From NCBI GenBank assembly GCA_002688035.1, contig NZBU01000001.1, positions 1 to 64,000 of the forward strand: DNA of 64,000 nucleotides. The letters are read 5' to 3'. The notes under the pieces are model-generated. The model was not told where the DNA came from. It saw only the letters and a list, made by a program, of their open reading frames with translations, and ran no database searches. This document shows positions 48,903 through 58,485 of the stretch, piece by piece. The translations under genes and the position numbers were made by a program. Positions within the stretch are counted from its first letter, which is position 1. Each line of letters begins with the position of its first letter. The DNA comes from Candidatus Iainarchaeum sp. GTDB lineage: Archaea > Iainarchaeota > Iainarchaeia > Iainarchaeales > GCA-2688035.

Positions 48903-50063
48903 TTACAAGCCACACTCTTTCTTCAATAGATCTGCCTTATCGGTTTTCTCCCAAGAAAAGCCCTGATCTTCCCGGCCAAAGTGACCATAGTTTGTGGTCT
49001 TTCTAAAGATTGGTTTTCTAAGACCAAGTTCTTGGATGATTTGCCCTGGAGTGAAGTGGAAGTGTTTGTTCACGGCCTCATAAATCTTCTGGGCATCAAC
49101 CTTTGCAGTTCCGTGTGTGTCAATGAAAACACCTGTTGGATCTGTTCCGCCAATTGCATATGACAACTGTATTTCACATCGGTCAGCCAGACCTGCTGCA
49201 ACAACATTTTTTGCAATATAGCGCGCATAATATGCAGCTGAACGATCAACCTTTGAAGGATCCTTTCCTGAGAAAGCTCCGCCACCATGATTCCCTACTC
49301 CACCATAAGTATCCTGAATTATTTTTCTACCAGTACAACCACTATCTGCAACCGGCCCTCCAATTACAAAGCGACCTGTGTTGTTGATAAAGTACTTTGT
49401 GTTCTTATCAACCATGTCTCCGCAGACTGGTTGAATTACTTTCTCTTTGATGTCTGCTCTAAGCTGTTCGAGTTCGACGTCAGGATCGTGCTGTGATGCG
49501 ATAACTACTGCAGAAACTCTAACAGCTTTTCCAGCATCATAATCAACTGTAACCTGTGTCTTTCCATCTGGACGTAGGTAAGCAAGTGTGCCATCTTTTC
49601 TCACGTCTGTGAGTTTTCTTGCGAGCCTGTGAGCAAGCAAAATTGGCATTGGCATTAACTCAGGAGTTTCAGTGCAGGCATAGCCTGACATCATACCCTG
49701 GTCTCCTGCTCCAACATTCTCAGGGGATTCTTTTGTTACACCCCTTGAGATGTCTGCACTTTGCTCGTGGATTGATGTTAGGACTCCAACGCTCTCATTG
49801 TCAAAGCCATACTCTGGCTTAGTGTATCCAATATCTTTTAGGACATCTCTTACGACTTTTTGAACATCAACATATGTTTTGGTTGTTATTTCACCTGTTA
49901 CAACAATAAAACCGCTTCCGGCCATTGTCTCACATGCAACCCTTGCGTTTGGGTCATCTGTGTATATTGCATCCAAGACAGCGTCACTAATCTGATCACA
50001 GACTTTGTCAGGATGTCCTTCGGTCATTGCTTCCGAAGTAAACGAAAATTTCCCATTTCTCAT
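48903..50063 (-). CDS. metK: S-adenosylmethionine synthetase, bacterial type
   Basis: [72 protein letters not shown]. Confidence 0.97.
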   Translation of the reverse strand: MRNGKFSFTSEAMTEGHPDKVCDQISDAVLDAIYTDDPNARVACETMAGSGFIVVTGEITTKTYVDVQKVVRDVLKDIGYTKPEYGFDNESVGVLTSIHEQSADISRGVTKESPENVGAGDQGMMSGYACTETPELMPMPILLAHRLARKLTDVRKDGTLAYLRPDGKTQVTVDYDAGKAVRVSAVVIASQHDPDVELEQLRADIKEKVIQPVCGDMVDKNTKYFINNTGRFVIGGPVADSGCTGRKIIQDTYGGVGNHGGGAFSGKDPSKVDRSAAYYARYIAKNVVAAGLADRCEIQLSYAIGGTDPTGVFIDTHGTAKVDAQKIYEAVNKHFHFTPGQIIQELGLRKPIFRKTTNYGHFGREDQGFSWEKTDKADLLKKECGL

Positions 50064-50158
50064 ATTACCACTCCAAAAAGATTTTTTTTAAAAAGACTAT
50101 ATCAAAGAAAACTGGATTAGCTTTAAAACCGAATGTTTTTTGACAAAATTATTCCAAT

Positions 50159-50743
50159 ATGAATTTAAGCTTTTGCACCTCCATATCCAATATGCTTCCG
50201 GATTTGAGCGAGATTAAAATGCGCAGGAAACAGCATGGTCTAACCCAAAGCGAGTTGGCTCTGCAGAGTAATGTTTCCCAGAGCCTTATTGCAAAACTTG
50301 AAGCAGGAAAAATAATTCCAAGTTATGACAAGGCAAAGCGGCTTTTTGATACTCTGGAGAAAATGCATGAGGAAACAAGACTTAGCGCAAAAGATGTTAT
50401 GATTAGAAAGGTGCTACATGTGAGTGAGAGCGATTCAGTAAAGAAGGCCGTACGGCTTCTGGAGAAGAATGGGCTTTCACAGCTCCCCGTACTGGAAAAA
50501 GGGCAGAGCACAGGGCTTGTTACAGAGCGCGGAATCCTCGCGAAAATAAATGAGGGAATTGACGTTGAAAAGGACACAGTGCAGCAAGTGATGGTAGAGG
50601 CTGCATCAACCATACAGGAAAATACTCCTCTCCCAATTGTTTCACAGCTACTCAACTACAGCCCTGCAGTGCTGGTGAAAAAGAAGGGCAAAATACAGGG
50701 AATTATTACTAAGAGCGATTTGTTGAAGACGATGCTGAAATAA
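50159..50743 (+). CDS. XRE-type HTH plus tandem CBS transcriptional regulator
   Basis: LSEIKMRRKQHGLTQSELALQSNVSQSLIAKLEAGKIIPSYDKAKRLFD plus two CBS repeats. Confidence 0.93.
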   Translation: MNLSFCTSISNMLPDLSEIKMRRKQHGLTQSELALQSNVSQSLIAKLEAGKIIPSYDKAKRLFDTLEKMHEETRLSAKDVMIRKVLHVSESDSVKKAVRLLEKNGLSQLPVLEKGQSTGLVTERGILAKINEGIDVEKDTVQQVMVEAASTIQENTPLPIVSQLLNYSPAVLVKKKGKIQGIITKSDLLKTMLK

Positions 50744-50749
50744 AAGCAG

Positions 50750-51229
50750 CTATCTCTTCTTGAACAGCCACATCGACAGGGCAATTGCCACAAGCAAAGC
50801 AATTATTCCTGTTGAGAACTGCATCTCTGGGAAATAGATTCCAGCAAATTCCGGGACACATTTAGCATTAGTTGTGCAAGATTTAGACCCAGGTGTTAAG
50901 GAACAAACATATTCTGTTGCACCTGTTTTATAGTAGTTTGGACAAGTTCCTGTGGCAAGAGCCTTACAATTTGAAGTGGTTTTTGACCTAACCACGTCAC
51001 ACAATGGAGTGCAGGCAGTGACACCTTGTGCACAGATAGGCCTATTCCCAGTTATGGGGTCAATAATGCAATTTACGAAGCTAGCACCAAGGCCAGCTTC
51101 TCCATAAAACAAACTGCAAGTTGTAGTATCAGATCTTTTTGCAGTGCAGCCACCGCCAGCCCAAGACAAAGTGCAAGCAGCACCCAAAACATTCACTGCT
51201 AAGAATAACAGCAAAATCAATACAACCAA
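50750..51229 (-). CDS. Cys-rich secreted protein with PEF-type C-terminal sorting signal
   Basis: Hydrophobic N-terminus (true start may be slightly upstream), GTCPNYYKTG, tail KCVPEFAGIYFPEMQFSTGIIALLVAIALSMWLFKKR. Confidence 0.87.
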   Translation of the reverse strand: MVVLILLLFLAVNVLGAACTLSWAGGGCTAKRSDTTTCSLFYGEAGLGASFVNCIIDPITGNRPICAQGVTACTPLCDVVRSKTTSNCKALATGTCPNYYKTGATEYVCSLTPGSKSCTTNAKCVPEFAGIYFPEMQFSTGIIALLVAIALSMWLFKKR

Positions 51230-51278
51230 GATTTTTGCTTTAATGATTACCCCAATAAATAATATACCCCTGTTCTAG

Positions 51279-51292
51279 AATTTAATTGTTTC
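51279..51292 (-). promoter_or_regulatory. Shared 14-bp element GAAACAATTAAATT (coding strand)
   Basis: Upstream of 50750-51229; identical to 4081-4094 and 24591-24604. Confidence 0.6.
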
Positions 51293-51309
51293 GCAATCCC
51301 AAATTATGC

Positions 51310-52203
51310 CTACTCTGCATAGCTCTGCAGAAAGACTCCCCTTATTTTTGAGGCAAGCCCTGCAAGCAAGTAATATGAAACATTCAATCCCATTCCAAGC
51401 CAAACAACTGGTTTGACAATTACAGGAAGGGAATAATGCTTTTTGAAAAAATAATACATGCTCTTGTGGTGTAGTATTACGGACTTGAGTTTTACCTGGC
51501 CGGTAGATGTTCCAATCAAATGAATTGCTTTAGTCCTTGGATGATAGACAACTCTGTAGCCTGCCTTTTTTGTTCGGTAACACAAATCAAGGTCGTCGCA
51601 GAAAAGGAAGAAGTATGGATCCAACAAACCAATTTCATCCAAAAGGCTTTTGCGAACTATCATGCAGGCCCCAATAACCCAGTCAACATCACGTACTTCA
51701 CTGTGGCTGCTTCCGGAGAGAAGATATTTTTTGGATTGTGAATTGTTTGGAAATAGTTTTGTGAACAAACCTGTTCTACCAAACAAGGGAGAAAAGTAAT
51801 TTGGAAAGGAGCGGCAGCTGTGTTGTAGCGAACCGTCATTGTTCAGGAGCTTTGTGCCCAGCACACCAACACTTGGATTTTGTTTCATGAATTCTAATTC
51901 TTGCTTTCCAAAAGAGTCAAGAAGGAAACAGTCCGGATTCAATAGTAGCACAAATTCCCCACTACATTGTTCCAGGGCAATGTTGTTGGCTATTGCAAAG
52001 CCAAGATTCTCTTTGTTTTGAATTAAGTTTACTCGAGGAAACTTTTTCGCGACCATGACTGTACTATCTTCGTGGCTTGCATTATCAACAACAAAAACTT
52101 CAAAAGAGACGCCCTGAACTTTACTGAAAACATTTTCAAGGCAAAGCTGCAGCATATCCCTGGTGTTGTGGTTTACGATTACAATGCTCAAATCAGTTGG
52201 CAT
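51310..52203 (-). CDS. GT2 family glycosyltransferase
   Basis: LSIVIVNHNTRDMLQLCLENVF, VDNASHEDST, LLLNPDCFL, FFLFCDDLDLCYRTKKAGYRVVYHP. Confidence 0.95.
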   Translation of the reverse strand: MPTDLSIVIVNHNTRDMLQLCLENVFSKVQGVSFEVFVVDNASHEDSTVMVAKKFPRVNLIQNKENLGFAIANNIALEQCSGEFVLLLNPDCFLLDSFGKQELEFMKQNPSVGVLGTKLLNNDGSLQHSCRSFPNYFSPLFGRTGLFTKLFPNNSQSKKYLLSGSSHSEVRDVDWVIGACMIVRKSLLDEIGLLDPYFFLFCDDLDLCYRTKKAGYRVVYHPRTKAIHLIGTSTGQVKLKSVILHHKSMYYFFKKHYSLPVIVKPVVWLGMGLNVSYYLLAGLASKIRGVFLQSYAE

Positions 52204-52255
52204 GTATAATAGTAGGTATTTTCATATATAATATTTGCTTAAGTTATATTTAGAT

Positions 52256-53731
52256 TTACTGCAAATACCCAAGTGCGCGCAGCCTTTGGAATGTTTCCAC
52301 ATCAAATTCTGGAGTCGCTCCTTCCACACTACCACTGTAGTTCTCTATGTGTTCGATTAGTTTTTCTTCTAAGCGAAGCGCCTGCTCGTGTTCCTCATCA
52401 ACCAAATTAATTGTTTCCTGCGGATCATCACAGAGATTGAACAACTGTGGTTCATCCTGGTAGTGGTCATAAATGTATTTCCAGCATTCCTCTTGCACAG
52501 CACTCTTGTAGTATGGCGAGATTATTGGATAGAGATGGGTGAAAGCAAACTGCCTGAAGGAATTTACGTCTCCCTGCATTAGGGGCAGGAGTGAAACGCC
52601 TTGTGCTTTCTCAGTACTTGGGATTCCAAGAACGTCAAGAACAGTAGGCATTAGGTCAACGTGCTCTACAAATGAATCAACCTTTTTCCCCTCTGGAAGT
52701 GTTCCAGGGAGAGACATTACAAGAGGGACATGGGTTTCTTGGTCATAGAGTGTTCGGGCATGCTCATAGAGAACAGGGAAAGACATTCCTCTATAGAAAG
52801 GGGTTTCGTGTTCTCCGAACTGCTCACCGTGATCTGAAGTGTAAACTATTAATGTGTTGTCCTTTACACCGAGCTCCTCAAGTTTGTCAATAACCATCCC
52901 AATGTGATCATCGCCAAACCTTATCTCCCCATCATAGCGAGAAATTACTTTTCTTATCTCAGTGAAATGTTGAGGGTATAGCTCGTCGTACATTTTGTTG
53001 TAGTCAACATACTGTTCGGTAATGCCATCATGCTCCATATAATTGTCATGCGGATCATACAAGTGGAACCAAAGGAAGAATTTTCCATTGTTTGCGTTTT
53101 CCTCCAGCCAATCCAAAGCAAAAGGAGTGGTTTCCGCAGCGAGCCTTACTCCTGGCGGAAAATTGTAATAGTCAAAACCCTGACTCAAACCAGAGTCCCA
53201 ATCCATCATTCCAACAGAAATTACTGCAGCAGTATTGTAACCATTTGCTTTTAGCACTTCAGCCATCATCAAATACTTTTCAGGAATAGTAACAAAACCG
53301 CTTGAGTTTGCCCTCATAGGTCTTGGTTGATAAACAAAAGGATATTGTGACGACATCATTGAGATGTGGCTGCTTGTAGTGTATGGAACAACAGAGTAAG
53401 AATTCTCAAATAGCACGCCATACTCTGCCAGCTCGTCAAAGACAGGGGTTGTTTTTCTTGGATAGCCATAGGCGGACATATGGTCATAGCGCGTAGTGTC
53501 AAGGACAATGAATAATACATTTGTGTTCTGTGTACTGCTTTGAGTTTGCATTGGCACTTTTTCAATTGCTTCTGGTGCAGCGGCTGTAGGTAATGCAACA
53601 GCACCAGTGTGCACTAGCAAAACAAAGCTCGCACTGAGCAGCAACAATACTACAAAAGCTATTGCCTGATTCTTAGTTTCTTCTTTAATTCTTTCACCCT
53701 CTTTTCCATGAATCCAAGTGTCAAATACCAA
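52256..53731 (-). CDS. Membrane-anchored sulfatase/alkaline phosphatase-superfamily enzyme
   Basis: NVLFIVLDTTRYDHMSAYGYPRKTTPVFDELA, IVYTSDHGEQFGEH, HVDLMPTVLDVLGIP; start may be downstream of the listed ATG. Confidence 0.9.
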   Translation of the reverse strand: MVFDTWIHGKEGERIKEETKNQAIAFVVLLLLSASFVLLVHTGAVALPTAAAPEAIEKVPMQTQSSTQNTNVLFIVLDTTRYDHMSAYGYPRKTTPVFDELAEYGVLFENSYSVVPYTTSSHISMMSSQYPFVYQPRPMRANSSGFVTIPEKYLMMAEVLKANGYNTAAVISVGMMDWDSGLSQGFDYYNFPPGVRLAAETTPFALDWLEENANNGKFFLWFHLYDPHDNYMEHDGITEQYVDYNKMYDELYPQHFTEIRKVISRYDGEIRFGDDHIGMVIDKLEELGVKDNTLIVYTSDHGEQFGEHETPFYRGMSFPVLYEHARTLYDQETHVPLVMSLPGTLPEGKKVDSFVEHVDLMPTVLDVLGIPSTEKAQGVSLLPLMQGDVNSFRQFAFTHLYPIISPYYKSAVQEECWKYIYDHYQDEPQLFNLCDDPQETINLVDEEHEQALRLEEKLIEHIENYSGSVEGATPEFDVETFQRLRALGYLQ

Positions 53732-55254
53732 AACAAAACAAAGTATGCAACAAAGACCAATAGGCCTGTTGCCTCATTAAGCATTCTGGCTGTATCAGGG
53801 GATACAAATGCTCCCAGAACCAATACAATGTAAAGACGCAGGACATTTACCATAAATGCGCCGAACGCTCCCGGGATATACATTACAAGCGCCTTCTTTA
53901 AATGCAGATACTTCCAGTTGAAGAGAAGTAGCACAGAGAAGGCAACAAGGAAATATATTACATTGTTTGCCCCTGCGCTGGCCTCACTAATCCTAATTGC
54001 AAACTGGTTTAATTGGACTGTGAGCTGTGCTCCCTGCAAAGTGAAAGCAGCATTAAAACCGCTGACTTTGAGCAGGAAATAAACAAAGAATGTAGTGCTC
54101 TCTGCAAGTAGCTTTGTACTTTCCTCTACTACGAGCGCGAACCAGTAGACTAATCCTCCTGCCAAAATCGAGAAAACCAGTTCCTTTCTAAGCTTTGAAA
54201 GAGCAAAGCGCGTGAAAGTAATTCCGAACACTGCAAGGAACAGCAGGGCGACCGCTAAAAACTTTAGTATGAAACCAAGTTTGAACAATGCCGAGAATAG
54301 GAAGTTGTTTGATTGTTTTGTATACATCAAGATTTCGCCGTCAACTTCTTTCCAAGAGGAACCATCAAACAGAGTGCTGTTGTCTCGCGCAAAACCTTTT
54401 CCAACAACAAAGCCGACATTTTCCTCAATCCCTTCACTCGTTTTTGCGAGGAGCTCGATTTTGTTGCTTCCTTGTTTTAAGTGTTCTTTGGAAATTGTGA
54501 TTTCGAGCCAACCGCTCACATGCTCAGGAAGAGAAGCATACTGTTCAGTAACATTGTAGTCATGACCATTCACTTGAAGAAAAACCTCGGTGTAAGGATT
54601 GAAAACATTGTCAAAAAATAGTGAGCCGTGCCAGACACCCTGCCAAGTAATTGTAAGGTCTTCTGCTGGCTGGATCTCAAGAATAACTTCTTTTCTAAGT
54701 TTTTGGTCGCGCGCTTCGAGAAAAACCTCACTTATTTGCAGTGAGTCCGCTAGCAGCGGAATTGTCAGGAAACGCCCTGCATCAGGATTAAGTGATTCTG
54801 AACCAGGATTTGAAACGATCATTGGACCCCGCTGTCGCCCTATATTAGCGTCAGGAGGAAGTTCTTGCAGTGCAAAAGTACCGTTAACCTCTGCGCCCTC
54901 GCGAAGCATTCCATCAAAGTCTGAAAGGGAGAAAGCATAAGCTGAGAACAATAAGAGTGATGCAATTAGCAAGTAAAGGGAATTCTTTTTGCTGAATTTT
55001 AATTTTAATTTTTTACCCGATGCTACTGCAAGGAAAACGAAAAGGGAAATTGCTATTCCAGAGAGCCAAATAAATCTTGAAATATTTAGGGCTATAGAAA
55101 TCTTTTGAAACAAATCGTTTCCAGGAACGAAAAATGAAAACGCTAGCGGAAATAAAACAAAGAGCGCTGCAAGGAAAGCCAGAAGTCTGAATAGGATTGG
55201 GTGCAAGCCCACTTTTATTATGATCTCTGGTTGCTTCATTAGAATACCTTCCAA
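53659..55254 (-). CDS. Archaeosortase/exosortase-like membrane protein with altered active-site residues
   Basis: Core aligns with 56163-57638 (ISEASAGANNVIYFLVAFSVLLLFNWKYL..KALVMYIPGAFGAFMVNVLR), but the Cys position is Ser and the His is absent. Confidence 0.82.
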   Translation of the reverse strand: MEGILMKQPEIIIKVGLHPILFRLLAFLAALFVLFPLAFSFFVPGNDLFQKISIALNISRFIWLSGIAISLFVFLAVASGKKLKLKFSKKNSLYLLIASLLLFSAYAFSLSDFDGMLREGAEVNGTFALQELPPDANIGRQRGPMIVSNPGSESLNPDAGRFLTIPLLADSLQISEVFLEARDQKLRKEVILEIQPAEDLTITWQGVWHGSLFFDNVFNPYTEVFLQVNGHDYNVTEQYASLPEHVSGWLEITISKEHLKQGSNKIELLAKTSEGIEENVGFVVGKGFARDNSTLFDGSSWKEVDGEILMYTKQSNNFLFSALFKLGFILKFLAVALLFLAVFGITFTRFALSKLRKELVFSILAGGLVYWFALVVEESTKLLAESTTFFVYFLLKVSGFNAAFTLQGAQLTVQLNQFAIRISEASAGANNVIYFLVAFSVLLLFNWKYLHLKKALVMYIPGAFGAFMVNVLRLYIVLVLGAFVSPDTARMLNEATGLLVFVAYFVLFWYLTLGFMEKRVKELKKKLRIRQ

Positions 55255-56102
55255 AATCTTCGCTTTTCAATCTTGTGGTCAATTATGCTGCTCTTGCTCA
55301 AAAGTTCATCGATAACTTTATAGTCTCGCCAACCAATAAATATCCGAGGATATTTTCCTATTAATTTTAGGGCCCATTTTCTATAAAAAAGGAGGACATT
55401 TTTGTAGTTTGGTTTGCCACTAATATCTCCACTGGCATGCTCATGGTGTATACCATTTGCATCCCCCGAAAGCCAGATTGATTCACCAGAGAACTTTGCT
55501 TTTAAGCAGAGGTCAACATCTTCCAAACCATAAAAGAATCGTTCGTCAAACCCGCCTAGCTTGTTGAACAGGCTTTTTTTTATCATCAAGCAGGCTCCGG
55601 TTACAACAAGTTGCTTGGAGTCCCGACCAAAAAGACCTGACAAGAATTTTGGGTCAAAGCCGTAGAATGCGTGCATTGGCAAAAGGTTTGAGCGAAAGAG
55701 AACACCAACATGCTGGATTGTTCCATCAGGAAAGAAAAGGTTTGTTCCAACAATGCCGGCCTCACGCTCATTCATTGTTTTTATCATTGATTCAAGGCAA
55801 CCATTCTCAAGCAAAACATCGTCGTTTAAAAAGCAAAGTATTTCTCCCTTGCTTGCTTCTACTGCTTGATTGTTACTGTAACTGTAACTCTCGTTTGATT
55901 CGTTAAGAATTATCTTACAATTCTTCTTTTTGGAAAGCCTGTTGCAGAGCTCCCTTGTTTCAGGAGTTGGGTCGTTTGCAACAATTATATGTTCATAGTT
56001 AAGCTTTGTGCCTGCCTCAAGCACTTTCACGCTTTGTTCAAGTAAATCAGGCCTGTTTCTCGTTGGCGTGATAACGCTTACAATTGGCTTTGTCTCCAAC
56101 AA
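55239..56102 (-). CDS. GT2 family glycosyltransferase
   Basis: VSVITPTRNRPDLLEQSVKVLE, CFLNDDVLLENGCLESMI, FYGLEDVDLCLKAKFSG. Confidence 0.95.
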   Translation of the reverse strand: MLETKPIVSVITPTRNRPDLLEQSVKVLEAGTKLNYEHIIVANDPTPETRELCNRLSKKKNCKIILNESNESYSYSNNQAVEASKGEILCFLNDDVLLENGCLESMIKTMNEREAGIVGTNLFFPDGTIQHVGVLFRSNLLPMHAFYGFDPKFLSGLFGRDSKQLVVTGACLMIKKSLFNKLGGFDERFFYGLEDVDLCLKAKFSGESIWLSGDANGIHHEHASGDISGKPNYKNVLLFYRKWALKLIGKYPRIFIGWRDYKVIDELLSKSSIIDHKIEKRRFWKVF

Positions 56103-56162
56103 ACTCCCCAGACTATTTTTTCTACAGTAAGAAATAAAAACGCAAGCACGAGGTGCGAGAGA

Positions 56163-57638
56163 TTAGTCTCGGCGAATGAACTTCATTACAAGTGGCCAGA
56201 ATATTACAAAGTAAATTATGAACAGGAACATTGCCGCATTGGTGTGGAAAGTATTTATCGCAAACTCCTTGTTGTAATAGGCTCCGATTAGAAGTATTAG
56301 GGCTACACGAATAATGTTTACAATGAATACTCCAAGCAAGCCCGGAATATAGAGAATTAAAGCGCGCCTTAGGCTAATGCGATGCCAGTTAAAGATTATT
56401 AGTGCAGTGTAAGCAATCAAGAAATATGCCATGCTTTCAACACCGGAACAAATATCTGCAATTGAAACAACAAAACCGTTTATGCCAAGTCTTGGTAAGT
56501 TCGGATTATTGAGATTCATTACAGGGTTGAGCATTAGAACCTTGTAGATATTGTAAATTACTGTGGTAACAATAAATGAAAAGAACTGCCAGTAGCCCTG
56601 CAGGAACGTTCCAAACCAGTAAACCGCGTAAGCGAAAAAGGTACTGAACGCAAATTCTTTCTTTGCATTAAAAATAATTTGTTTAAGGAAGTTCAATCCA
56701 AAAACTGCAAGGAAAAGGAACAGCAAGCCCAATATTTTAAACACAAACCCAAACTTGAAAAGAGTGGAGAACAAAATATTATTTGGTTTGTTTACAAACA
56801 TAATATATTCATGGTATGGGCCAAGTGCTCTATAGCCACCGTTTCCTGAGATAAAACTGTCGTTTGTAAAGTAGGTTGCCTGAGCCAACAAACCTATTCT
56901 TTCACCAGCAGGCCCATTGTCCTTACGAAGTGTAATTGTGTTAAGCCCTGATTTAAAAAAACTTGCAGGAACATTTACTGCAAGCCACTCGATTTGGTTT
57001 TTCTCGAGGCCGGCGTAATACTGACTTATATCAAATTCGTTGTCGTTGACAATAAGGCTTACTTGAGAATTGAATTCTGAATCAGGGCCTCCTTGCCAGA
57101 CAGCAAGGAACTTTATTTCAGTATCCGTTGTTGGCTGTGCATCTAACCTAAGTCGCTTGAGAAAAAATTCGCCCTTTCGATTTAGCAAGTGTACAGCCAC
57201 AGGAACATGGTCATCCAAAGCACCGTGGGCTATTAGACGCGAAGCGTCCAAGTCAATGGTTGTTTCTTTGTCCAGCTGCACAAGTTCTACACCCTCAACA
57301 AGAATAGGATTGATGTCGAGTTGAGTGTAAAAGAGCGCAGCAAACAATAGAATAGAGAGCAAAGCAAATTTTGCATTGGACTTATTAAATGGAATCAACT
57401 CAAATTTTTTTGGTCGAACTAAGAATATTAGAATCAGAACTGAGAATGCAGTAAAAATGTAAACTTTCTGGAGCAGGAAGACTGTTCGCATCTTAGCCTC
57501 AAAATCAAAGCCCGCGACAAAAAATGAAAATGCAAGGGGCAGAAGAATAAGAAGAATTAGCAAGTAAATAAGGGCTCTTGATATTGAAGAATCGAAAAGA
57601 TTGATTTTTGGAATGGAAAGCTTTGGAATGCGAAACAT
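56163..57638 (-). CDS. Archaeosortase/exosortase family protein with extracytoplasmic domain
   Basis: VSIADICSGVESMAYFLIAY (Cys), IPGLLGVFIVNIIR (Arg), NTFHTNAAMFLFIIYFVIFW (His), multi-TM. Confidence 0.9.
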   Translation of the reverse strand: MFRIPKLSIPKINLFDSSISRALIYLLILLILLPLAFSFFVAGFDFEAKMRTVFLLQKVYIFTAFSVLILIFLVRPKKFELIPFNKSNAKFALLSILLFAALFYTQLDINPILVEGVELVQLDKETTIDLDASRLIAHGALDDHVPVAVHLLNRKGEFFLKRLRLDAQPTTDTEIKFLAVWQGGPDSEFNSQVSLIVNDNEFDISQYYAGLEKNQIEWLAVNVPASFFKSGLNTITLRKDNGPAGERIGLLAQATYFTNDSFISGNGGYRALGPYHEYIMFVNKPNNILFSTLFKFGFVFKILGLLFLFLAVFGLNFLKQIIFNAKKEFAFSTFFAYAVYWFGTFLQGYWQFFSFIVTTVIYNIYKVLMLNPVMNLNNPNLPRLGINGFVVSIADICSGVESMAYFLIAYTALIIFNWHRISLRRALILYIPGLLGVFIVNIIRVALILLIGAYYNKEFAINTFHTNAAMFLFIIYFVIFWPLVMKFIRRD

Positions 57639-57690
57639 AATAGATGCCTCATATAGAAAAAGCGGCTAAAGTATAAATTAGTTTGGGTTT

Positions 57691-58449
57691 TTATTCCAAG
57701 ACCTTATCAATAGCCTCTTTCAAAACCTTGAAATCAACTTTGCTTTTCTCCGTGTTAACGAAGACTGTGGGGGTTCCCCTTATCCCTATTGAAGACCCGT
57801 AGGAAATATCCCTCTCTAGCTCTACCGAAGTTTCCTTATTGCCAAAACAGTTGTTGAAGGAAGCTGTGTCAAGGCCGAGGTCTGAGGCAAATTGTTTCAA
57901 GAGCTCTGCACTCTTTTCTTTATCTCGTTCTTTAGACCAACCGGCAGCATCACCCTGCTTTTCAAATAGTATATCGTGGTATTCCCAAAACTTTTCCTGC
58001 CTGCCGGCACAAATAGCTGCAATGGAAGCGTTCTCAGCATTACGATGAATAGATTTCAGGGGGAAATGCCTAAATGCAATTTTAACTTGAGTTGGATAAG
58101 CTTCTCTCACTTGCTCTAACACTGATTGAACTTTTTGGCACCAAGGGCACTGGAAGTCCTCGAAAACAGTTATTAGGACAGGGGCATCTGGATTGCCCAA
58201 GAGTTCAGCCCCTGCCTCGAGCTCGGCGATAGTTGGTTCTTTCAACGGTACTGCCTCCTTAGCAGCTTTTACATTTTTAGCACGCTCATCAAAGTAGCGC
58301 TCAATTGCATCGTCCATTTTTTCAATTGCAAAATTTGCTTTCTTGTTCACAAAATAACCTGTTACTCCTAAAGAAGTAACAATTACTAATGCTAGAAATA
58401 TAATAGAAAGAGGCGTGGCATATTTTGAGACCGTACTTTTATAATTCAT
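57691..58449 (-). CDS. DsbA-like thioredoxin-fold oxidoreductase, membrane-anchored
   Basis: VLITVFEDFQCPWCQKVQSVLEQV, RGTPTVFVN, N-terminal TM. Confidence 0.95.
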   Translation of the reverse strand: MNYKSTVSKYATPLSIIFLALVIVTSLGVTGYFVNKKANFAIEKMDDAIERYFDERAKNVKAAKEAVPLKEPTIAELEAGAELLGNPDAPVLITVFEDFQCPWCQKVQSVLEQVREAYPTQVKIAFRHFPLKSIHRNAENASIAAICAGRQEKFWEYHDILFEKQGDAAGWSKERDKEKSAELLKQFASDLGLDTASFNNCFGNKETSVELERDISYGSSIGIRGTPTVFVNTEKSKVDFKVLKEAIDKVLE

Positions 58450-58485
58450 CCAACCAAAATAAGTTGGAAAAGTTTAAAAAGATTG

